Source of the DNA: Thalassobaculum sp. OXR-137 | GTDB taxonomy: Bacteria > Pseudomonadota > Alphaproteobacteria > Thalassobaculales > Thalassobaculaceae | Reading direction: 5' to 3' | DNA length: 64,000 bases | NCBI RefSeq assembly: GCF_034377285.1 | Contig: NZ_CP139715.1 | Location: 744,001 to 808,000, forward strand | Shown: positions 25,855-34,790 of the stretch, piece after piece | Layout: every line of letters begins with the position of its first letter | Position numbering within the stretch: position 1 is the first letter of the stretch | Program-made: the position numbers and the translations under genes | Notes under the pieces: generated by a model | What the model was told of the DNA's origin: nothing | Databases searched by the model: none | The model's input: only the letters and a program-made list of their open reading frames with translations

Positions 25855-26649
25855 TCAGGCTGCGAGATAGGCGGACAGGGCCGCCAGGGCGGCGACTTCC
25901 GCGACCTGTTCCGCCGCTCCCAGCACGTCGCCGGTCAGGCCGCCGATCTGCCGCCGGGCGAGCGCGCCGATCAGCACGGCGGCGACGATCGCGGCGATGG
26001 CGGCGGCGAGCCCGATCCCGGCAGGCAGGACGAACAGGGCGACGGCGGTGGCGATGCCGAGCGCCCAGAGCGCCCCGGGCAACCCCGGACGACCGGCGGA
26101 TCGGCCGAGACCGTCTCCCGGCGCGAAGGGTACGGCACGGGCGAGTCCAGGCAGGACTCCGCGGGCGACGGCATGGGTCGCAATCATCGCCAGCACGGCG
26201 GTGTCGGCATCCATCGCCGCCAGAGCCGACGCCTTCAGCCCGACCGCGAGGATCAGCGCCAGCACACCGTAGCTGCCGATGCGGCTGTCCCGCATGATCC
26301 GGCGCTTGGCCTCGGGATCGCGGCCGCCGAACCCGTCGACCAGATCGGCCAGCCCGTCCTCGTGCAGCGCGCCGCTGGCCAGGGCTGCGGCGGCGAGCGC
26401 TATCAGGGCGCAGACGCCCGACGGCAGGCCGGCGGTGTCGGCCACCGCGAAGGCGACGCCGCCGATCAGCCCGATCACCGCGCCGATCAGGGGGAAGGCC
26501 CAGGCCGCCGCCATCAGCGGACGGGGATCGCGGATCGGCCGCGGCCAGGGCAGCCGGCTCAGAAACACGGTGACAAGGCCAAGCTCGTCGATCCAGCGGC
26601 CGGTCGGGGCGCCGGACCCCGGGACATCCGGAGGGGAGGTATCGTTCAT
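25855..26649 (-). CDS. cobS: Adenosylcobinamide-GDP ribazoletransferase (cobalamin synthase)
   Basis: A 264-aa integral membrane enzyme joining adenosylcobinamide-GDP with alpha-ribazole. Typical motifs: FLSRLPWP near the N-terminus, GALHEDGLADLVDGFGG, and MRDSRIGSYGVLAL. Several transmembrane helices follow. Start: the ATG at 26649. Longer in-frame readings run through the divergent cobT gene and are artefacts. It is followed by the CobC-like phosphatase gene and divergent from cobT with 99 bp between the starts. Confidence 0.95.
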   Translation of the reverse strand: MNDTSPPDVPGSGAPTGRWIDELGLVTVFLSRLPWPRPIRDPRPLMAAAWAFPLIGAVIGLIGGVAFAVADTAGLPSGVCALIALAAAALASGALHEDGLADLVDGFGGRDPEAKRRIMRDSRIGSYGVLALILAVGLKASALAAMDADTAVLAMIATHAVARGVLPGLARAVPFAPGDGLGRSAGRPGLPGALWALGIATAVALFVLPAGIGLAAAIAAIVAAVLIGALARRQIGGLTGDVLGAAEQVAEVAALAALSAYLAA

Positions 26650-26748
26650 GTCGATGGTCTCGCTTTGCGTCACATCGGTCGAGCGGGTATAGCCTTCGCC
26701 CGACGTTGCAACAACCGTGGCCCCAAACGAGGTCCCACTCGAGGTTCC

Positions 26749-27795
26749 ATGTCCAAGACCGGTTTCGACCCCGCCGACGCCTCGCTCGACGAGATCCGCG
26801 CCCTGTTCAGGGAACTGCCGGGCCCCGATCTGGAGGCCGCCACCGCCACGGCGGAGCGCGAGGCGCAGCTGACCAAACCGCGCGGCTCCCTGGGGCGTCT
26901 GGAGGAACTGGCGAGCTGGCTCGCCACCTGGCAGGGTCGCCATCCGCCGGAGATGCGCCACCCGCGCACCGCCGTCTTCGCCGCCAACCACGGCGTCGCC
27001 GCACGGGGCGTGTCGGCCTATCCGGCCGAGGTCACGGAACAGATGGTGCAGAACTTCATCGCCGGCGGCGCGGCGGTGAACCAGCTCTGCCAGGCGTTCG
27101 ACGCCGACCTGCGGGTCTACGAGATGGCGCTGGACCAGCCGACCCAGGACTTCACCCAGGGCCCGGCCATGGACGAGGGTGCCTGCGCCCGGGCGATGGC
27201 CTACGGCATGATGGCGGTGGAACCCAATCTCGACGTGCTGTGCCTGGGCGAGATGGGGATCGCCAACACCACCTCGGCGGCGGCCCTGGCCTGTGCCCTG
27301 TTCGGCGGCGAGGTCTCCGACTGGGTCGGCCGCGGCACCGGGGTGACCGGCGATGCGCTGGCACGCAAGACCGACGTGGTGGCCGAAGGGGTCGCCAAGC
27401 ACGCGCACCTGACCGATCCGCTGGAAAAGCTGGCCGCGCTCGGCGGGCTGGAGCTGGCGGCGATCGCCGGCGCGGTGATGGCCGCCCGCCTCGCCCGCAC
27501 GCCGGTCGTGCTGGACGGCTTCGCCTGCACCGTGGCCGCCGCCGTCCTGTGGAAGGTCGATCCCAAGGCGCTGGACCACTGCATCGTCGCCCACCGCTCG
27601 GTCGAGCCGGGCCACGCCAAGCTGCTGCAGATCATCGACAAGGAGCCGCTGTTCGATTTCGGCATGCGCCTCGGCGAGGGCAGCGGGGCGACGCTCGCCA
27701 TCGGCATCCTGAAGGCGGCCGCCGAGTGCCATGCCGGCATGGCGACCTTTGCCTCGGCCGGGGTGTCCACGGCCGCGTCCTCCAAGCCGCACTGA
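26749..27795 (+). CDS. cobT: Nicotinate-nucleotide-dimethylbenzimidazole phosphoribosyltransferase
   Basis: A 348-aa enzyme making alpha-ribazole phosphate for the lower ligand of cobalamin. TKPRGSLGRLEELA, FAANHGVAARGVSAYP, GEMGIANTTSAAAL and the C-terminal FDFGMRLGEGSGA (with the catalytic Glu) are family signatures. GAGG lies 4 nt before the ATG at 26749. It diverges from cobS; the Nudix gene follows after 7 bp and is probably co-transcribed. Confidence 0.96.
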   Translation: MSKTGFDPADASLDEIRALFRELPGPDLEAATATAEREAQLTKPRGSLGRLEELASWLATWQGRHPPEMRHPRTAVFAANHGVAARGVSAYPAEVTEQMVQNFIAGGAAVNQLCQAFDADLRVYEMALDQPTQDFTQGPAMDEGACARAMAYGMMAVEPNLDVLCLGEMGIANTTSAAALACALFGGEVSDWVGRGTGVTGDALARKTDVVAEGVAKHAHLTDPLEKLAALGGLELAAIAGAVMAARLARTPVVLDGFACTVAAAVLWKVDPKALDHCIVAHRSVEPGHAKLLQIIDKEPLFDFGMRLGEGSGATLAIGILKAAAECHAGMATFASAGVSTAASSKPH

Positions 27796-27802
27796 GCCCG
27801 CC

Positions 27803-28399
27803 ATGACCGCGAAGCCCGCGCCCTGGACGGTGGAAGGCAGCCGGATCGAATACGCCGACCGCTTCCTGCGCCACCGCATGGACCGCTGCGTCACCGAGCG
27901 CGGCAACATCCTCGACCCCTATCATGTGATCGAGTTCAACGACTGGTGCATGGTCGTCGCACTGACGGAGGCGGGCGACCTGGTCCTGGTCGAGGAATAC
28001 CGTCACGCGGCCGGCGAGATCGTGCGCGGCCTGCCGTCCGGCACCGTCGAGCCGGGCGAGGATCCGGCCGAAGCCATGCCGCGCGAGCTGCTGGAGGAGA
28101 CCGGCTACGAGGGCGGGCAGTGGGTCACCCTGCCGACCTTCTGGTCGAACCCGGCAACGGCGAACAACACCTGCCACGCCTATCTGGCGGTGGGCGTGAC
28201 GCCGACCGGCGCCCAGAAGCTGGACGATGGCGAGACCATCGCCGTCGTCGTGGCCGATCCGGCGGAAACCCTGCGCGAGATCCTGAGCGGCGACCGCAAG
28301 GCCCACGGGCTGCACATCGCCAACCTGCTTCTCGCCCGCGATGTCGCGCGCACGGCCTTCGCCAGCCACCCGGCAGCGGCGAGGATGATCGGGGCGTAA
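27803..28399 (+). CDS. Nudix hydrolase (ADP-ribose pyrophosphatase-like)
   Basis: A 198-aa protein with a canonical Nudix box at residues 80-102 (G-x5-E-x7-RELLEETG). VEEYRHAAGEIVRGLPSG just before the box is typical of ADP-sugar pyrophosphatases. The enzyme likely hydrolyses a nucleoside diphosphate derivative, needing Mg2+. It starts 7 bp after cobT; a role in cobalamin metabolism is not implied by sequence. It is followed by a perfect palindrome (28401-28475). Confidence 0.87.
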   Translation: MTAKPAPWTVEGSRIEYADRFLRHRMDRCVTERGNILDPYHVIEFNDWCMVVALTEAGDLVLVEEYRHAAGEIVRGLPSGTVEPGEDPAEAMPRELLEETGYEGGQWVTLPTFWSNPATANNTCHAYLAVGVTPTGAQKLDDGETIAVVVADPAETLREILSGDRKAHGLHIANLLLARDVARTAFASHPAAARMIGA

Positions 28400-28400
28400 C

Positions 28401-28475
28401 CGTCATCCTGATGCAAATCAGGACCAAGCCGACAGCCTCAGTGCACCGCAGATCCTGATTTGCATCAGGATGACG
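28401..28475. repeat. REP/BIME-like double palindrome (perfect 23-bp arms)
   Basis: The arms at 28401-28423 and 28453-28475 are perfect inverts with a 29-bp spacer. Each arm holds TCCTGAT-GCAA-ATCAGGA. It starts 2 bp after the Nudix stop and ends 17 bp before the end of the convergent ABC permease gene. Confidence 0.8.
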
Positions 28476-28491
28476 AGGCGTTGACCGCCCC

Positions 28492-29328
28492 CTACTCCCC
28501 CGTCTGCAGCAGCTTGCCCTCTTCCCGCGCCTTGCCGAAGGCCCAGGCGAAGACCGCGCTGCCGATCCCCAGATAGACCACGTCCAGCAGCACAGCGCGG
28601 CCGAACAGATCCCAGCGGAACACGTCCTCCACCATCAGCGCCCGCATGCCCTCGAACACATGGGCCGAAGGGGTCAGCCAGGCGAGCCAGCGGACCGCTT
28701 CCGGCAGGGTGTCGACCGGGTAGTACACGGCACTGATCGGCGCCAGGGCGAACATCGCCACCCAGGCCAGCGACTCCGCCCCCAGGCCGGCGCGGAGCAC
28801 CACGGCGGTGATCACCATGCCGATGCCCCAGCCCATCCCCATCAGCACGAGGAAGAAGGCCAACAGCGGCAGCCCCAGATCGAAGATTGAAAACTCGTAG
28901 AGCAGGATGGCGATGACCGCCGCGAACACGCCGCCCAGCACCGTGCGGATCGCACTCATGGTGATCAGCGCCGCCACCAGCTCCCAGGGCCGCAGCGGGC
29001 TGACGAAGAGATGGCCGAGGTTGCGCGACCACATCTCCTCCAGGAAGCAGATGGTGAAGCCGATCTGTCCCCGGAACAGCAGGTCCCAGAGCAGCACGCC
29101 GGCGATCAGCACGCCGCCGGCCTGGGCCAGCCAGCTCGACTGGGTCATGAAGAACTGGGACACCAGCCCCCACAGGATCATCTGCACCGTCGGCCAGTAG
29201 GCGAGCTCGGCCAAACGCGGCCAGGACCCGCGGATCAGGTACCAGTAGCGCCGCACCATGGCGGCGATCCGGCGGGCGGAGGCGGCCGGGCCGGTCACCC
29301 GGCGGGCGGAGGACGCGGACAGACTCAT
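28492..29328 (-). CDS. ABC-2 type transporter permease
   Basis: A 278-aa membrane subunit with six predicted helices and the ABC-2 pattern: a cytoplasmic start with WYLIRGSWPRLAELAYWP, then LFLEEMWSRNLGHLFVSPL-like conserved loop residues (FLEEMWSRNLGHLFVSPLRP) and the C-terminal YPVDTLPEAVRWLAWLTPSAHVFEG. It forms an exporter with the ATPase encoded immediately upstream (4-bp overlap). The substrate is unknown; relatives export drugs, lipids or polysaccharides. Confidence 0.88.
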   Translation of the reverse strand: MSLSASSARRVTGPAASARRIAAMVRRYWYLIRGSWPRLAELAYWPTVQMILWGLVSQFFMTQSSWLAQAGGVLIAGVLLWDLLFRGQIGFTICFLEEMWSRNLGHLFVSPLRPWELVAALITMSAIRTVLGGVFAAVIAILLYEFSIFDLGLPLLAFFLVLMGMGWGIGMVITAVVLRAGLGAESLAWVAMFALAPISAVYYPVDTLPEAVRWLAWLTPSAHVFEGMRALMVEDVFRWDLFGRAVLLDVVYLGIGSAVFAWAFGKAREEGKLLQTGE

Positions 29329-30083
29329 GCCTGCACCTCTTCGGCGGCCGTCTCGGCCCGGCGGTCGCGGGCGATGTCGAGGAACACGTCTTCCATGGTG
29401 CGTCGTCCGTATTTCGACAGAAGGTCGTTCGGGCTGCCCTGGTCGACGATCTTGCCGGCCCGCAGCATCAGCACGCTGTCGCAGAGCCGCTCGACCTCGG
29501 CCATGTTGTGGGAGGCGAGCAGGATCGTGGCCCCGGTGTCGGCCCGGTATTCCTCCAGATAGCGGCGCACCCAGTCGCCGGTGTCCGGGTCCAGCGAGGC
29601 GGTCGGCTCGTCCAGCAGCAGCAGGTCCGGATGGTTCACCAGCGCCTTGGCCAGTGCCACGCGGGTCTTCTGCCCGGCCGAGAGCTTGCCCGCCGGACGG
29701 TCCATCAGGTCGGCGATGTGCAGCCGGTCGGCCAGCTCGGCGACCCGTCCCTTGGCGTCGGCGATGCCGTAGAGCTCGGCATAGACGGTCAGGTTCTGCC
29801 CGACGGTCAGCCGGTGCGGCAGCTCCACATAGGGCGAGGAGAAGTTCATCCGGTGCAGCACCGCGTACCGATCCTTCACCAAGTCGTGGCCCAGCGCCCG
29901 CACCTCGCCGGAGGTCGGCAGCAGCAGGCCGAGCAGCATGGAGATCGTCGTTGTCTTGCCGGCCCCGTTGCCGCCCAGCAGAGCGACCGTGGCGCCCGCA
30001 GGCACGGAGAAGGAGATGCCGTCGACGGCGCGGACCGGGCCGAAGGACTTCGTCAGATCCCTGACTTCGAGAGCGGGCTGCAT
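29325..30083 (-). CDS. ABC transporter ATP-binding protein
   Basis: A 252-aa ATPase of the ABC-2/DrrA-type exporter group. Walker A GGNGAGKT (37-44), signature LSAGQ (134-138), Walker B LLLLDEP (154-160) and the switch histidine in LLASHNM are intact. Start: the ATG at 30083 matches the family N-terminus (LEVRDLTKSFG). In-frame upstream ATGs at 30125 and 30185 exist, the latter overlapping the divergent regB start. It is coupled to the permease gene by a 4-bp overlap. Confidence 0.9.
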   Translation of the reverse strand: MQPALEVRDLTKSFGPVRAVDGISFSVPAGATVALLGGNGAGKTTTISMLLGLLLPTSGEVRALGHDLVKDRYAVLHRMNFSSPYVELPHRLTVGQNLTVYAELYGIADAKGRVAELADRLHIADLMDRPAGKLSAGQKTRVALAKALVNHPDLLLLDEPTASLDPDTGDWVRRYLEEYRADTGATILLASHNMAEVERLCDSVLMLRAGKIVDQGSPNDLLSKYGRRTMEDVFLDIARDRRAETAAEEVQA

Positions 30084-30178
30084 ATTAGAACCGGGTGGTG
30101 GAAAGTCGGTGGGAGGCAGGAACATAGGCGCTCGACGCCGGTCTGGAAAGTTCCGCGCGCCCGCGCCATTCTGCGGCA

Positions 30179-31492
30179 ATGACATTCGCCCATGACAGCC
30201 TAGATCCCGGCCGCCCGGTCACCACCCGCACGGTCAGCGTCCGCACCCTCGTCGTCATCCGCTGGGTCGCCCTGGCCGGACAGGTCGCGGCCCTGGTCCT
30301 GGTCGCCTTCGGTCTCGGCTCGCCCGTGCCGATGGCCCCCAGCCTCGGCGTGGTCGCCGTCTCCGCCCTGCTGAACCTGCGTCTGCAGATGCGCCGCGAC
30401 GGCCGCGAGCGGCTGCGCGAGGGCGAGGCCGCCTTCTATCTCGCCTTCGACATCCTCCAGCTCTCGGTGCTGCTCTACCTGACCGGCGGGCTGGAGAACC
30501 CCTTTGCGTTGATGCTGCTGGCGCCGGTGACGGTGTCGGCGACCATCCTGGGGCGGAAGTCCACGGTGAACCTGTGCCTGCTGGCGATGATCTGCGCGTC
30601 GGTGCTGACCGTGAGCCATCTGCCGCTGCCCTGGGTCGAAGCCGGGTTCGTCCTGCCGGAACTCTACGTCACCGGGATCTGGTGCGCCCTGGTCATCGCC
30701 CTGGTGTTCAACGCGGCCTATGCCTGGTGGGTGGCCGAGGAGGCGCGGCAGCTCTCCACCGCCCTGGCCGCCACCCAGCAGGCCCTCGCCCGAGAGCAGC
30801 GCATGGCCGCCATGGGCGGGATCGCCGCTGCGGCGGCCCACGAGCTCGGCTCCCCGCTGGCCACCATCGCCGTGGTCGCCCGGGAGCTGGCCCGTGAAGT
30901 GCCGAAGGACAGCGACCTAGCGGAGGACGTGCAGCTCCTGCTGTCGGAAAGCCAGCGCTGCCGCGAGATCCTGGCGAGCCTCGGCCGCGATCCGACCCCG
31001 GACGCCGCCCAGCCGTTCACCGCCATCCCCATCGACCTGCTGGTGGAACAGGCGGCGGCGCCGCACCAGCGCGAGGACGTGGCGGTGATCGTGGAGGTGC
31101 AGGACCGCGACACCCTGGCCGACGGCGCCCCGCGCCGCGAGGTGCCGGCCGTCGCGCCCAGCCCAGAACTGCTGCACGGCATCGGCGCCTTCATCCAGAA
31201 CGCGGTGCAGTTCGCCACCGCCACCGTGGAGGTGGCCATCCTGGTGGGGCCGCGCGCCCTGACCATCACCATCGAGGACGACGGCCCAGGCTTCCCCCTC
31301 ACCCTGCTGACCCGCCTGGGCGAGCCTTATGTCTCCGGACGCGGCAACCGCGACGGCCATATGGGTTTGGGAGTGTTCATCGCGATCACCCTGCTCGGCC
31401 GTACCGGGGCGCAGGTCGAATTCGCCAACCGGCGCGAGGGCGGCGCCCAGGTCGTCATCCGCTGGCCGGACGGGGTCATCAGCATGTCGTGA
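30179..31492 (+). CDS. regB: RegB/PrrB-type redox-sensing histidine kinase
   Basis: A 437-aa membrane kinase. About six transmembrane helices (residues 24-185) include the quinone-site motif GGLENPF (103-109). The H-box AAAHELGSPL carries H221, and ATP-binding motifs EDDGPGF and MGLGVFIA follow. C261 in SQRCREIL is a candidate for the redox-active cysteine described in Rhodobacter RegB. RegB responds to quinone/redox state and phosphorylates RegA to control respiration, photosynthesis and carbon/nitrogen fixation genes. It is divergent from the ABC exporter; regA follows after 106 bp. Confidence 0.92.
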   Translation: MTFAHDSLDPGRPVTTRTVSVRTLVVIRWVALAGQVAALVLVAFGLGSPVPMAPSLGVVAVSALLNLRLQMRRDGRERLREGEAAFYLAFDILQLSVLLYLTGGLENPFALMLLAPVTVSATILGRKSTVNLCLLAMICASVLTVSHLPLPWVEAGFVLPELYVTGIWCALVIALVFNAAYAWWVAEEARQLSTALAATQQALAREQRMAAMGGIAAAAAHELGSPLATIAVVARELAREVPKDSDLAEDVQLLLSESQRCREILASLGRDPTPDAAQPFTAIPIDLLVEQAAAPHQREDVAVIVEVQDRDTLADGAPRREVPAVAPSPELLHGIGAFIQNAVQFATATVEVAILVGPRALTITIEDDGPGFPLTLLTRLGEPYVSGRGNRDGHMGLGVFIAITLLGRTGAQVEFANRREGGAQVVIRWPDGVISMS

Positions 31493-31598
31493 CCGGGGCC
31501 GGGACCCATTGGGCTGGTCATGGGCTGTGTCGCATTATAGAAACGGTCGAAAGACCGGTCGCTGATCCGCGCCGGTGCCCGGAACGTATACGGACATC

Positions 31599-32177
31599 AT
31601 GACGATGGCTGACCAACCGGAACAGAAAGCGCTGACGGCGCCCAGCGGCGGGGACGTTACCCTGCTGATCGTCGACGACGACGCGCCGCTGCGCAACCGA
31701 CTGGGGCGGGCGATGGAACGCCGCGGCTTCGACGTCCGCCTGGCGGAATCCGTCGAGGAAGGGGTCGGCATCGCCCGGCGCGAGCGCCCGGCCTATGCGA
31801 TCCTCGACCTGCGGCTGTCAGACGGCAACGGGCTCGACATCGTCGCCGCCCTGCGCGACGCCCGGGCCGACGCCCGCATCATCATGCTGACCGGCTACGG
31901 CAACATCGCCAGCGCGGTCGCCGCGGTGAAGGCCGGCGTGCTCGACTACCTGCCGAAACCGGCCGACGCGGACGCCATCACGGCAGCGCTGCTGGACCAC
32001 GCCGATGCGCTGCCGCCGCCGCCGGAGAACCCGATGTCGGCCGACCGGGTGCGCTGGGAGCATATCCAGCGGGTCTACGAGCAGTGCGACCGCAACGTGT
32101 CGGAAACCGCCCGCCGCCTGAAGATGCACCGCCGCACCCTGCAGCGGATCCTGGCCAAGCACGCGCCGCGGGATTGA
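31599..32177 (+). CDS. regA: RegA/PrrA-type response regulator
   Basis: A 192-aa regulator. The receiver domain has acidic pocket DDD (26-28), phosphoacceptor D70, T98 and K120 (YLPKP). A proline-rich linker (ALPPPPENPMS) follows, then a Fis-type helix-turn-helix (about 151-188) ending HRRTLQRILAKHAPRD, which is nearly invariant in RegA proteins. It is the partner of RegB. Start: the ATG at 31599; the ATG at 31605 and an upstream GTG at 31575 are alternatives. A palindromic region begins 21 bp after the stop. Confidence 0.94.
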   Translation: MTMADQPEQKALTAPSGGDVTLLIVDDDAPLRNRLGRAMERRGFDVRLAESVEEGVGIARRERPAYAILDLRLSDGNGLDIVAALRDARADARIIMLTGYGNIASAVAAVKAGVLDYLPKPADADAITAALLDHADALPPPPENPMSADRVRWEHIQRVYEQCDRNVSETARRLKMHRRTLQRILAKHAPRD

Positions 32178-32198
32178 GCTGTTCCACATAGAATAAGC

Positions 32199-32328
32199 GT
32201 ACTCCCCGTCCCGGATTTAATCCGGGATTGTGCCGGGGTAAGGGTCGGTATGGGCTCGACACTTCGACGCAAGGATGCCGACGACCGGTTCATCCTGTGC
32301 CTTACCCCGGCACAGGGCCGGGGAGTAC
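32199..32328. repeat. Nested palindrome after regA
   Basis: The outer arms GTACTCCCCG (32199) and CGGGGAGTAC (32319) and inner 15-bp arms TGTGCCGGGGTAAGG (32229) / CCTTACCCCGGCACA (32300) are perfect inverts. The left side carries an extra hairpin CCCGGATT-T-AATCCGGG (32210-32226). It lies between the convergent ends of regA and the degenerate-EAL gene. Confidence 0.7.
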
Positions 32329-32365
32329 ATTGGGGTGAATTAGGAAGGCAGAGGGAACTAACCTC

Positions 32366-33607
32366 TCAGCTCACCCGGCTTTCCTGGGTGAGCAGCTTGT
32401 CGACGTAGCGGCCCTGATACATCGTGATGCCGAGCGACTGGCCGAAGCGGATCGCCTCGTCGCTGTCGCAGCGGGTCAGGATGATGCGGGCGCGGCCGCA
32501 GCGGTCGATATGCTCCTTCAGCTCGCTGGTGCGGTTGCCCGACAGGTCGTCGGCCATGTCCGGCGACCAGATCAGCTTCAGCAGGTCGAGACCCAGCCGC
32601 TCGCGGTCTATGAACTGCAGCGTCAGGTGGTTCAGCCCGTCGAGGCAGATGCGGTAGCCGCGCTCGCGCATGAAGTCGCGGGCGAACATGTAGGCGCCCA
32701 TATCGCCGAAGATGTCGATCTTCTGCAGCTCGATGACCACGGTGCCGCGGGCGATCGCCTTCAGCGAACTGTCGAAGTTCAGGAACGGCGGAGACAGGAT
32801 GGTGCCGACGTTCAGGTTGATGCTGAAGGAGCTGGCGATCGACGTGTCGTCGTTGCGCACCAGCATGGACAGCATCCGCGAGTCCAGCGTCTGGGTCAGG
32901 TGCTGGAACAGCCACAGGTTCGAGGCCAGGTCGAATTCCGGCAGCACCGACTGCTGCAGGTCGGCGATCGAGATGTACAGCTCGCGGAACACCGGCTGCG
33001 GGTTCATGTTGCCCGGCGTGATGGCGCAGATCGGCTGGCGGCGCATCAGGTTGGAGAGGTCCGCCCGGCGCAGGAAGTTCTCCAGCTTGCCGAGCTGCTC
33101 CGGATCCAGCGCCTTGCGCGAGCCCTTGGAGCGCTGCTGGCCCTTCTCGCTGGCGACGGCGAGCCGCGCCTTGCGCTCGCGCTCCCGGTGCATGGACTTC
33201 ACCAGGTCGAGCAGTTCGTCGTACTGGCTCTCGACATTGTACCAGGTGCAGAACCGCGCCAGGTCCTCTTCCTCGTCGCCCTGGCTCAGCGGATCCTCGC
33301 TGAACAGGTAGCGCACCTTCATGATCGCGGCGTCGATATCCTCGATCGCCGCGTCCTTGCAGATGAAGAACAGGTCCATGTTCGAGAGGATGAAGATCTG
33401 ACCCTCGTAATTGTTGGTCATTCCCTCGAACGTCGCCGCAGCGATCCGAATGTGATGTTCCTGACGGTTCTGCGGACGCAGTCGTGAAAGATGGATGTGG
33501 ACCGCCATCCGTCCATCGAGATTGCGTCCGAGACGCTGGAGGTAATCGAGCAGGAGATACTCCTGGCTCGGCCCTCTTGATCGGTTTTGCGTTTGGCTCA
33601 GCGCCAT
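32366..33607 (-). CDS. Protein with a degenerate EAL-like C-terminal domain
   Basis: A 413-aa cytoplasmic protein. The N-terminal ~200 residues are unrecognised (helical and charged in the middle, RERERKARLAVASEKGQQRSKGSRKA). The C-terminal ~210 residues follow the EAL fold: FSINLNVGTILSPPFL, VVIELQKIDIF, CLDGLNHLTLQFI in place of the DDFGTG loop, and RCDSDEAIRFGQSLGITMYQGRYV. The EAL signature and most metal ligands are missing, so it should not hydrolyse c-di-GMP but may bind a nucleotide or a protein. It lies about 220 bp downstream of the giant RTX gene on the same strand. Confidence 0.65.
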   Translation of the reverse strand: MALSQTQNRSRGPSQEYLLLDYLQRLGRNLDGRMAVHIHLSRLRPQNRQEHHIRIAAATFEGMTNNYEGQIFILSNMDLFFICKDAAIEDIDAAIMKVRYLFSEDPLSQGDEEEDLARFCTWYNVESQYDELLDLVKSMHRERERKARLAVASEKGQQRSKGSRKALDPEQLGKLENFLRRADLSNLMRRQPICAITPGNMNPQPVFRELYISIADLQQSVLPEFDLASNLWLFQHLTQTLDSRMLSMLVRNDDTSIASSFSINLNVGTILSPPFLNFDSSLKAIARGTVVIELQKIDIFGDMGAYMFARDFMRERGYRICLDGLNHLTLQFIDRERLGLDLLKLIWSPDMADDLSGNRTSELKEHIDRCGRARIILTRCDSDEAIRFGQSLGITMYQGRYVDKLLTQESRVS

Positions 33608-33827
33608 CGTTGTCCCGCTCTGGTCAGTCCACCCGGTCGGCCACCGCCTAGAGGCACCGGGCAGGTTCGTGAAGCTATCACTCTCTGGGACCCAGGTAAA
33701 CGCGAGGCACAGTTAAGAAATCGGAAATAACACTAAGGTTTTTACGAATTTAGCCGCGTCGACGCCGGGTTTTCCCTCCCCGATTCGACAATATCAGAAA
33801 CATGGCTCCGGTCTCAATCAGCGCGGC

Positions 33828-34790
33828 TCAAAGAAGAGACCAGTCGGTCGGGATCGTGGAGACCACCGCCAGGGTCGGGTTGTCGTCGTCGACCACGTCG
33901 AGGACCGCCAGGTCGCCGGTGTCGTTCTGCAGCAGCAGATCGTGGGCGAAGGACGGGGCCAGATCGTCCATGTCAACGACGCGCCAGTTGGCCTCGACGC
34001 TGATGGTCTCTTCCGCCGCGACGGACGCGCCGTTCATCATCCACAGGGTCGCCGTGTCGCCGGAGCGCCAGACGATGTCGGCCTTGCCGTCGCCGGAGAA
34101 GTCGCCCACCGCATCGGCCTCCCAGACGGAGTCCAGGTGGCCGATATCGGTCTTGGTGGCCGAGGTACCGTTGTTTTGCCACAGGCTGACCGTGCCGTCC
34201 GCCGAGCGCACCAGCAGATCGTCGCGCCCGTCGCCGCCGAAATCGGCGATGCCGAGGATCTCGGTCGAGGGCGCCATGGCCTGCTCGGCCGTCACCGCCG
34301 CCCCGCCGGCGCCGGACACGTCGGTCCAGGCGCTCAGTCCGCCGGTGATGCCGTTGCGCCACAGCAGGTCGGTGCTGCCGTCGCCGTCGAAGTCGCCGGT
34401 GCCGACCAGGGACCAGTCGGCGCCGACCGTCTGGGTCAGCCCGGCCGTCGCGGTCCCGTCGTCGCCGAGCTGCCAGACCGAGACCGATCCGTTGCCGCTC
34501 AGCAGCAGGTCGTCGGTGCCGTCGCCGTCGAAGTCGCCGGTAGCAGCGACCGTCGCGTCGGCCGGCAGCCCGCTCTGGGTGCCCTGCTCGGTGATGCCGG
34601 AACTGTCGACCCCGACCACGGTGGTGACGCCGGTGGCGGTGTTCTGGATCAGATGCTCGTCGGCCTGGCCGTCGCCGTTGAAGTCGCCGGTCGCCAGAAC
34701 CCGCTCTTCGGCCCCGAGGGCGCGGGTGTCGAGGACCGTGGTTCCGTCGTCGTCCACCGCCAGGGCCCGCAGCATGCCGTCGTCGCCCTG
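33828..34790 (-). other. FG-GAP/VCBS-like propeller domain of the RTX protein
   Basis: The last ~320 residues contain repeated [15 protein letters not shown]-type blades ([40 protein letters not shown]), each with a DxDGD calcium loop. They form a predicted beta-propeller, as in integrin-like and lectin-like proteins. It is unusual as the extreme C-terminus of a type I substrate. Confidence 0.75.

Noticed and set aside
26650-26748. Cobalamin riboswitch between cobS and cobT
   Set aside because: The 99-bp interval is too short and no B12-box-like sequence was seen.
25855-27909. 684-codon minus-strand reading of cobS
   Set aside because: The added N-terminus is the antisense of cobT; cobS family similarity begins at the ATG at 26649.
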